Shown one piece after another: positions 7,049 to 11,125 of a stretch of DNA of 11,125 nucleotides. Source of the DNA: Methanocorpusculaceae archaeon UBA425. Its GTDB lineage: Archaea; Halobacteriota; Methanomicrobia; Methanomicrobiales; Methanocorpusculaceae. The notes under the pieces were generated by a model. It was not told where the DNA came from. It worked only from the letters and a program-made list of their open reading frames with translations, and searched no databases. Made by a program: the position numbers and the translations under genes. Location of the stretch: NCBI GenBank assembly GCA_002506085.1, contig DAWV01000027.1, forward strand, positions 1-11,125. The letters run 5' to 3'. The stretch's first letter is position 1; each line of letters opens with the position of its first letter.

Positions 7049-7315
7049 TTAGTGTTCTACTGCAATGCTCTGGCTTTGTTCCTGATGGAAGGTTGGCTGA
7101 GCGGTGGCGGTTGTTTTTTTCATCTCAGTGACAATTTCATTCCCAAGAGTGAGGAGGGCGACACGATGTAAATTCTTATTTTTATGAATGTGAAGCGGGG
7201 ATATCTGCAGTGAATCATATTCTGCGGTATTGACCAGATTTCCGGAGACGGACTCATAATATTTTTTGACCTGGACCATCAGCATGTGTAGATGTAGTAA
7301 TTCTTCCTTTTGCAT
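7049..7315 (-). CDS. UPF0058 family protein
   Basis: The 88-residue product matches the archaeal UPF0058 family: MQKEELLHLHMLMVQVKKYYE at the start, then a short loop and the SPLHIHKNKNLHR segment. The core (about 1-68) should be a small helical protein. The C-terminal 20 residues (TTATAQPTFHQEQSQSIAVEH) are Thr/Gln-rich and probably disordered. Function is unknown. It is the first gene of the minus-strand cluster: a GAGGTG Shine-Dalgarno lies about 9 bases before the ATG and a TATA-like box about 60 bases upstream. The gap to elp3 is only 12 bases, so it is very likely co-transcribed with elp3, priS and gins51. Confidence 0.85.
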   Translation of the reverse strand: MQKEELLHLHMLMVQVKKYYESVSGNLVNTAEYDSLQISPLHIHKNKNLHRVALLTLGNEIVTEMKKTTATAQPTFHQEQSQSIAVEH

Positions 7316-7325
7316 TGTTTAGTAA

Positions 7326-7331
7326 CACCTC
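7326..7331 (-). promoter_or_regulatory. Shine-Dalgarno of the UPF0058 gene
   Basis: The minus strand reads GAGGTG here, complementary to the 3' end of archaeal 16S rRNA, about 10 bases before the ATG at 7315. It supports that start codon and shows that the lead gene of the cluster has a proper leader. Confidence 0.75.
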
Positions 7332-7370
7332 TAATCAAAAAATCTTCTTTATTCTTATCGGTCAGTTCGA

Positions 7371-7380
7371 TACATATAAG
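7371..7380 (-). promoter_or_regulatory. Probable TATA box of the long minus-strand cluster
   Basis: The minus strand reads CTTATATGTA. A start about 26 bases downstream would fall near 7350, leaving a leader of roughly 35 bases before the UPF0058 ATG. A second A/T-rich candidate (AATATAAACA, minus strand) lies at 7391-7400. No other gap of useful size precedes elp3, priS or gins51, so this is likely the main promoter of the whole train. Confidence 0.55.
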
Positions 7381-7538
7381 TTACTCGTTATGTTTATATT
7401 GGAGCCCGTGACAACCGCACTTTTACCTGGTGAAAATCACGGATATTATGTAATTTGTTCCTGATTTAAAAAATACCGAATAATCCGCATTAATTATCCA
7501 GCGCGTCCCGTCATACAAGGGGATAATCTGAGACATGC

Positions 7539-7546
7539 TTATATAT
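7539..7546 (+). promoter_or_regulatory. Probable TATA box of the ADP-ribosylglycohydrolase gene
   Basis: TTATATAT on the plus strand. Its centre at about 7542 predicts transcription starting near 7569, which is the preferred ATG, so the mRNA could be leaderless. The box overlaps an upstream in-frame ATG (7545), which argues against that codon being the real start. Confidence 0.5.
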
Positions 7547-7568
7547 GAGAGAGGGGAAATTGAAACCA

Positions 7569-8429
7569 ATGACGGATGATTTGCGTGAGAAAATCTTCGG
7601 CGGGCTGTTCGGCTGCGCTGTCGGGGATGCTCTTGGTGTGACGTTTGAAGGCATGGACGGGGATGAAAGCAGAATACCAGCTATGTCGGGCGGCGGACAG
7701 TTCAACCTCAGAAAAGGAGACGTGTCCGACGACACGCTGATGATGCTCGCGTTAGGGGAAACATATTGCGAGACGGGAGAGTTCTGCAGGGATGTCTTTC
7801 TCAGAAAAGTCATCCTCACTCTTCGCGAAGATGATACGACGTTCGGCAGAACAACGAAGACCACTGCCATGCTTCTTGAACAGGGATGCCTTCCGGAAAG
7901 GGTTGTCTCTCTTGTTCACACGATTTTTGGAAGCCGGACGAACGGGAGTGTTATGCGGACCATCCCGGTTGGTCTCGTCCCTCTCGCGGAGAGAGAGGAA
8001 ACTGCCCGGCAGATTTCGGCGTTTACGCATTATGACAAGGATGCCGGGGAATGTTGTGCGGTAATTACGAAAGCCGCAGCAGGATTGGCTGCGGGAAAAA
8101 CAAAAGCCGAGGTTCTGGATGAGATTCCCCCGGCATTTTTCACGGGAAATCCTGTGCCGTCCGTAGATGCTGTGGACGCAGTGAAGTGTGCCCTGATGTG
8201 TTTTCGCGACGGGAGTGATTATGCGGATGTCATTCGGCGAGTATGCGTTCTTGGCGGGGACACGGATACAATCGGATGTATCGCCGGAGGGCTCGCCGGC
8301 ATTCTCTGGGGAGTTCCGCAGAAATGGGTGGATGAATTGCGGGTAAAAGACCGGATTTTGCGGGTAGCGGAGGGACTGGCGGCTGCCGGTGAAAAGAGCA
8401 TGCCGATTTACACTAAAAAAGAAATCTGA
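7569..8429 (+). CDS. ADP-ribosylglycohydrolase (DraG/ARH) family protein
   Basis: Enzymes of this family remove ADP-ribose from proteins or hydrolyse related ADP-ribosyl compounds using two Mg ions. The product is 286 residues from the ATG at 7569. Motifs in order: GCAVGDALG at 15-23, DVSDDT at 51-56 (metal-binding D54/D55, in the position of the usual TDDT), NGSVMRTIPVGL at 125-136, FTHYDKDA at 152-159 and GGDTDTIGCIAGGLAG at 229-244 (D231/D233). An ATG at 7545 would add eight residues but lies in the TATA-like box, and homologues begin close to the GDALG block. A GAGGGG run sits about 12 bases before 7569. The gene stands alone on the plus strand between minus-strand units, with no ADP-ribosyltransferase or macrodomain gene nearby, so the substrate is unknown. 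Confidence 0.88.
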   Translation: MTDDLREKIFGGLFGCAVGDALGVTFEGMDGDESRIPAMSGGGQFNLRKGDVSDDTLMMLALGETYCETGEFCRDVFLRKVILTLREDDTTFGRTTKTTAMLLEQGCLPERVVSLVHTIFGSRTNGSVMRTIPVGLVPLAEREETARQISAFTHYDKDAGECCAVITKAAAGLAAGKTKAEVLDEIPPAFFTGNPVPSVDAVDAVKCALMCFRDGSDYADVIRRVCVLGGDTDTIGCIAGGLAGILWGVPQKWVDELRVKDRILRVAEGLAAAGEKSMPIYTKKEI

Positions 8430-8434
8430 AAAAA
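8415..8434 (-). terminator. T-run terminator for egsA-UPF0179 transcription
   Basis: Just past the UPF0179 stop, the minus strand carries two runs of six T (8434-8429 and 8420-8415) separated by CAGATTTC. Oligo-T tracts of this kind are the usual intrinsic termination signal in Archaea. They overlap the last codons and stop of the convergent ADP-ribosylglycohydrolase gene. No equal T-run for plus-strand transcription is seen in the 27-base gap. Confidence 0.6.
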
Positions 8435-8456
8435 GATTGGATAGTATTCCGGCAGC

Positions 8457-8915
8457 TCACGTCGGGACAGGACGCATCTCAACAAGTTTCAGATTCTTCT
8501 TACCTTTCTGACACTCCGAGTAAGGACCGAGAACTTCCAGAACCACATATCTGCCTTTTTCCGTCAGACCATCGGGATGACAGAACGGATATCCTTTACA
8601 GAACACATCATCACAGACCGGGGTATAGGTTATCCGTGTCCTCCGGGTCGCCTGACTCGTCGGGATGACAGCAGTAATCGTCGTTTCCGCAACTTCTACT
8701 GCCACTGCCCCGCCATCGTGGACCGCACATTCATGTTTGGTTTTCCTAACGGACATGACCCGGTAACGTTTTCCCTCTTTGAGTTTGGCGTTGTGACAAA
8801 CCTTCGCCACTTTACATGATTCACACTCGGGCGCTTTACCGGCATAGACGAACTCGGCACCCTCGTGGGCAAAAACCGAGCCGACAATCGTCACTATGTT
8901 TTCTTCATTGTCCAT
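8457..8915 (-). CDS. UPF0179 family protein with duplicated Cys/His-rich unit
   Basis: The 152-residue product belongs to the uncharacterised archaeal UPF0179 family. It has eight cysteines: C31, C34, C40 and C63 in the first half, C101, C106, C112 and C135 in the second. Residues 34-63 and 106-135 align without gaps and share 12 of 30 residues, with the pattern C-K-x4-C-H-x3-L-x-E-x2-R-Y-x-V-x2-V-x5-E-C. The protein therefore appears to be two copies of one metal-binding unit, each with four Cys and one His; zinc or an iron-sulfur cluster is inferred. It has no membrane segments. The gene starts 3 bases after the egsA stop, and its Shine-Dalgarno (GAGGAG) is formed by the last two Glu codons of egsA, so it is translated in step with egsA. 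Function is unknown. Confidence 0.85.
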   Translation of the reverse strand: MDNEENIVTIVGSVFAHEGAEFVYAGKAPECESCKVAKVCHNAKLKEGKRYRVMSVRKTKHECAVHDGGAVAVEVAETTITAVIPTSQATRRTRITYTPVCDDVFCKGYPFCHPDGLTEKGRYVVLEVLGPYSECQKGKKNLKLVEMRPVPT

Positions 8916-8918
8916 TAT

Positions 8919-10001
8919 TTACTCCTCATACATTTGAGCCACTAATTTTTCTGCCTGCTCACGGGTGATTTCCGAATCAAAGATGGTATAGCGTTCCGGC
9001 CGGATCTCTTTTGCCCGGAGAATTGCCTCGACGACGACATCGTCCGGGATACCAAGTTCCTCAGGTTTTGTCGGAGCGCCGATTATTTTGAGCGACGTCC
9101 TGATTTTCCGCCAGTCTCCTCCATGCAGATTCATACTGATAATCGTACCAAGACCGCAGGCTTCTCCATGAAGAGCTTTCCCGGGAGCCAGACGTTCAAG
9201 CATGTGGGCGAATTTATGTTCGCCGCCGGATGCCGGACGGGAACTTCCCGCGATGCTCATCGCAACGCCGGATGCAAAAAGCGCTTTCATGACAATCCAT
9301 GCCGCATTCTCATCAAACTTTTTAATCTTATCCGCACTGTCGACCATCAGCTGGGCCGTAATCAGTGAAAGAGTCCTGGCATATTCACTGACGGTTTCGC
9401 CGGATTTCTTTTGTGACAGGTCCCAGTCCAGAACAGCGGTGTAATTTGCAATCATATCGGCATATCCGGACGCCATCAGACGGCGGGGGGCACTAGCTAA
9501 AATTCCGGTATCTGCAACTATGGCAAGCGGAGGATGGGCGGCAACACTGACGTTCCCGTCTTCGGTCATGATGGAGGCACGGGACGAGGCTATGCCGTCA
9601 TGCGAGGCTGCTGTTGGGACACTGATGAACTGAATATCAAGATTGTAGGAAACGACCTTTGCCGTGTCAATTACACGGCCTCCTCCTACCGCGATAATCA
9701 GGACAATCTTCGCATTCCTTGCCAAATCCTCGATTCTTCCAATCTCCTCATAGGTAATGTCCCCGACCAGATCAGAGATTACATCATGTCCATTCAGGAG
9801 ACGGAGAACCGCGGCTCCCACGGTTTTCATCGTGGTGCTTCCCGAGAGAACAAGTAACGGACCTTTGATTCCCAGATCGGTGATGATGTTCGGGAGCTGG
9901 AGCAGAGCATCGTGGCCGGCGACTACATCCCTTGGCATCTGAATCCAACGGGATTTGTCAAAGGTTTTATTCTTGAGTATCCTATTAGTGTTATCTTTCA
10001 T
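8919..10001 (-). CDS. egsA: NAD(P)-dependent sn-glycerol-1-phosphate dehydrogenase
   Basis: EgsA reduces dihydroxyacetone phosphate to sn-glycerol-1-phosphate, the first committed step of archaeal ether-lipid synthesis, in the cytoplasm. The 360-residue product has the nucleotide-binding VGGGRVIDTAK at 105-115, the family signature SVPTAASHDGIAS at 127-139, and likely Zn ligands D182 (GYADMIAN), H262 (GGEHKFAH) and H278 (GKALHGEACGLG), matching the Asp-His-His set of glycerol dehydrogenases. The frame remains open to 10094, but those 31 extra residues lie antisense to the DUF63 start and are unlike the family; MKDN... at 10001 with FDKSRWIQMPRD is the right start. No strong Shine-Dalgarno is visible. 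It is followed after 3 bases by UPF0179 and diverges from DUF63 with 14 bases between ATGs. Confidence 0.95.
   Translation of the reverse strand: MKDNTNRILKNKTFDKSRWIQMPRDVVAGHDALLQLPNIITDLGIKGPLLVLSGSTTMKTVGAAVLRLLNGHDVISDLVGDITYEEIGRIEDLARNAKIVLIIAVGGGRVIDTAKVVSYNLDIQFISVPTAASHDGIASSRASIMTEDGNVSVAAHPPLAIVADTGILASAPRRLMASGYADMIANYTAVLDWDLSQKKSGETVSEYARTLSLITAQLMVDSADKIKKFDENAAWIVMKALFASGVAMSIAGSSRPASGGEHKFAHMLERLAPGKALHGEACGLGTIISMNLHGGDWRKIRTSLKIIGAPTKPEELGIPDDVVVEAILRAKEIRPERYTIFDSEITREQAEKLVAQMYEE
9965..9971 (+). promoter_or_regulatory. Possible TATA box of the DUF63 gene, inside egsA
   Basis: TTTTATT preceded by CAAAGG, a plausible BRE-like purine stretch. A start about 26 bases on would fall near 9994, some 22 bases before the DUF63 ATG. 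It lies within the first codons of egsA on the opposite strand. Weak match, proposed because the 14-base spacer is too short to contain a promoter. Confidence 0.3.
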
Positions 10002-10015
10002 GGTCGTGGTCCAAT

Positions 10016-10852
10016 ATGTTTGAAAAATTCTATGAATGGATCGTCGAGCTGGAGGGGTCGACATATACAGTCCTCCAGACCCTTCTATATGCATTATTAG
10101 TGCTCGCGGGACTGTATATACTTTACCGATGGCTGAATAAAACGAATATTAAGATAGAAACGCCGCTGATTCTGACAGGTGTCTCCTATATTGTTCTCGG
10201 AGGCATCCTCAGGGTTATCGAGGATACGGGCATGGTTCCGGAACCCTGGTGGATTTTACTCGTAACGCCGCAGGTTTATATTCTGACCGCGATTTTTGCC
10301 GCGGTCATGCTGTTTATCTCGTATGAGCTCCAGAAAAAGAAGGTCGTCGTTTCCTACACAACGCCGTTTATGCTGGGCGGAATTATTCCATCACTGGCTG
10401 CATTCGGATTTCTGGTCTGGTTCGGGTTTGCCCGGGCAGACAATGTGGATTTGGCGGCAGGTATCTTTGTTTTGCTGATAGCAGCAGGGGCAACCGCCGG
10501 TTTGTGGGCTTTGCTCAGATATGTGTTCCACTGGGATTATGTGAATGATCCCATGTATCTGGTTCTGCTTGCCGGTCAGATGCTCGACGCGTCTGCCACC
10601 AGTTATGCTCTTGCATACAAAGGGTACATTGAACAGCATGTTCTCGGAGGGACATTAATCGAACTTACCGGCACGCCGTATGTAATGTTTGCCCTCAAAA
10701 TCATTGTTCTGATTCCGGCAATCTGGATTCTGGAAAAGTTCAGAAAAGAGAAGGGAATGGAAAATATCTGGCATCTGGTCCTTCTCGCAATGATTATCGT
10801 GGGGCTTGCCCCGGGTCTCCGCGATGTTCTGAGGATGGTTCTCGGAATTTAA
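10016..10852 (+). CDS. DUF63 family multi-pass membrane protein
   Basis: The 278-residue product is very hydrophobic, with about seven or eight predicted membrane spans (roughly 20-40, 50-68, 80-103, 117-137, 146-168, 179-200, 222-240 and 252-275). Archaeal DUF63 hallmarks are present: LRVIEDTG at 65-72, LDASAT at 190-195, E206 and H208 in a loop, K228 in a span, and a near-terminal GLAPGLRD at 263-270. Repeated conserved acids, Lys and Arg in or beside spans suggest an enzyme or ion/substrate-handling protein rather than a mere anchor, but no activity is known to me. The ATG at 10016 fits the family's N terminus; only a weak GTGGT precedes it. It diverges from egsA with 14 bases between starts, hinting at shared control with lipid synthesis. 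Confidence 0.85.
   Translation: MFEKFYEWIVELEGSTYTVLQTLLYALLVLAGLYILYRWLNKTNIKIETPLILTGVSYIVLGGILRVIEDTGMVPEPWWILLVTPQVYILTAIFAAVMLFISYELQKKKVVVSYTTPFMLGGIIPSLAAFGFLVWFGFARADNVDLAAGIFVLLIAAGATAGLWALLRYVFHWDYVNDPMYLVLLAGQMLDASATSYALAYKGYIEQHVLGGTLIELTGTPYVMFALKIIVLIPAIWILEKFRKEKGMENIWHLVLLAMIIVGLAPGLRDVLRMVLGI
10049..10078. promoter_or_regulatory. Inverted repeat around the putative egsA TATA box
   Basis: A perfect 7-base inverted repeat, CTGGAGG at 10049-10055 and CCTCCAG at 10072-10078, is separated by 16 bases that contain a GTCGAC palindrome (10057-10062) and the putative minus-strand TATA box. It could be an operator for a dimeric regulator or an RNA hairpin in the DUF63 message. It lies wholly in coding sequence, so chance is also possible. 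Confidence 0.3.
10062..10069 (-). promoter_or_regulatory. Possible TATA box of egsA, inside the DUF63 gene
   Basis: The minus strand reads TGTATATG. Transcription would start near 10039, giving a leader of about 38 bases before the egsA ATG at 10001. The box lies within DUF63 codons 16-18 and is enclosed by the inverted repeat at 10049-10078. Confidence 0.4.
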
Positions 10853-10866
10853 TCATCGACCAGCCC

Positions 10867-10879
10867 TTTTTTTTGTTTT
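10867..10879 (+). terminator. T-run terminator after the DUF63 gene
   Basis: Eight T, a G, then four T begin 14 bases past the DUF63 stop. This is the usual archaeal oligo-T termination signal. A second run of six T follows at 10901-10906. Confidence 0.65.
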
Positions 10880-11043
10880 ACTTCGGTTTCGCAGAGGGGA
10901 TTTTTTGGTGTACATGTCTGAACAGGGAATACACGAAAACACGGTAGAATAGAGGTTTACTAAGTCTACAGCAGATACTCAACCGATTTTTATTATTTTT
11001 CGTGTTTCTGTGTGATGACTGATGGTGAAAAACATGAGATGAT

Positions 11044-11125
11044 ATGATTATGAATTTCAGTATGGATTTCCGGATGTACTTCGGTTTTGTTTATGGAATT
11101 CATTTTGATGACCGTATCATCACAC
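11044..11125 (+). CDS. Possible partial small ORF at the window edge
   Basis: An ATG at 11044 opens a frame of 27 codons that runs off the window (start MIMNFSMDFRMYFG). It is preceded by GGTGA at 11024-11028, rather far from the start, and by the A/T-rich element at 10987-11000. No family is recognised. An open frame this short is expected by chance fairly often, so this is only a candidate. Confidence 0.15.
   Translation, partial: MIMNFSMDFRMYFGFVYGIHFDDRIIT

Larger units (their letters stand above)
10853..11125. other. A/T-rich intergenic tail with inverted repeats
   Basis: No established gene is seen. After the terminator T-runs there are two 9-base inverted repeats: ACACGAAAA at 10931-10939 with TTTTCGTGT at 10997-11005, and GTGTGATGA at 11010-11018 with TCATCACAC at 11117-11125, the last arm touching the window end. 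An 11-base direct repeat TACTTCGGTTT occurs at 10879-10889 and 11077-11087. A/T-rich TTTTTATTATTTTT at 10987-11000 could be a promoter element for a gene further right. Confidence 0.4.

Noticed and set aside
7545..7568. Upstream ATG for the ADP-ribosylglycohydrolase
   Set aside because: The codon lies in the TATA-like box, so it would not be in the transcript, and homologues start nearer the GDALG block.
10002..10094. 31-residue N-terminal extension of egsA
   Set aside because: Open only because the opposite DUF63 frame is open; the family start is at 10001 and the extension has no similarity to homologues.

Overview
The window is chromosomal DNA from a methanogenic euryarchaeon, most likely of the order Methanomicrobiales. 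A Methanocorpusculum-like genome is my best guess, from remembered protein flavour and moderate GC only. The archaeal assignment rests on sn-glycerol-1-phosphate dehydrogenase (ether-lipid backbone), aIF2-alpha, L44e, S27e, Nop10, GINS, a PriS primase, single-subunit Elp3, UPF0058, UPF0179 and DUF63.

Layout: bases 1-289 hold no credible gene but a cluster of small hairpins and a recurring TCGCAAA motif. Bases 290-7315 are one long minus-strand gene train, read right to left: UPF0058, elp3, priS, gins51, rpl44e, rps27e, aIF2-alpha, nop10, a PAC2-family protein and an endonuclease Q homologue. Most junctions are overlaps, direct abutments or gaps under 20 bases; the largest gap is 46 bases, before rpl44e. 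A divergent promoter region at 7316-7568 separates this train from a plus-strand ADP-ribosylglycohydrolase gene (7569-8429). That gene converges on a two-gene minus-strand unit, egsA-UPF0179 (10001 to 8457). A DUF63 membrane-protein gene (10016-10852) diverges from egsA with only 14 bases between the two ATGs. The last 270 bases hold a T-run terminator, A/T-rich sequence and perhaps the start of a gene cut off by the window edge.

Function: the large cluster joins DNA replication (primase, GINS), translation (L44e, S27e, aIF2-alpha), RNA modification (Elp3, Nop10), a proteasome-chaperone-type protein and repair of deaminated DNA (EndoQ). Its replication-translation core is a known archaeal association. 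The right part centres on membrane lipid: EgsA makes the glycerophosphate backbone, and the unknown DUF63 membrane protein shares its control region.

The most notable observations are: an internal duplication in UPF0179 giving two matching Cys/His-rich halves; an EndoQ homologue with one zinc-knuckle cysteine replaced by Asp and no C-terminal PCNA-binding tail; and egsA/DUF63 promoters that must lie inside each other's coding sequence. No transposon, CRISPR array, tRNA or rRNA was seen. No wholly new defence-type system is evident.
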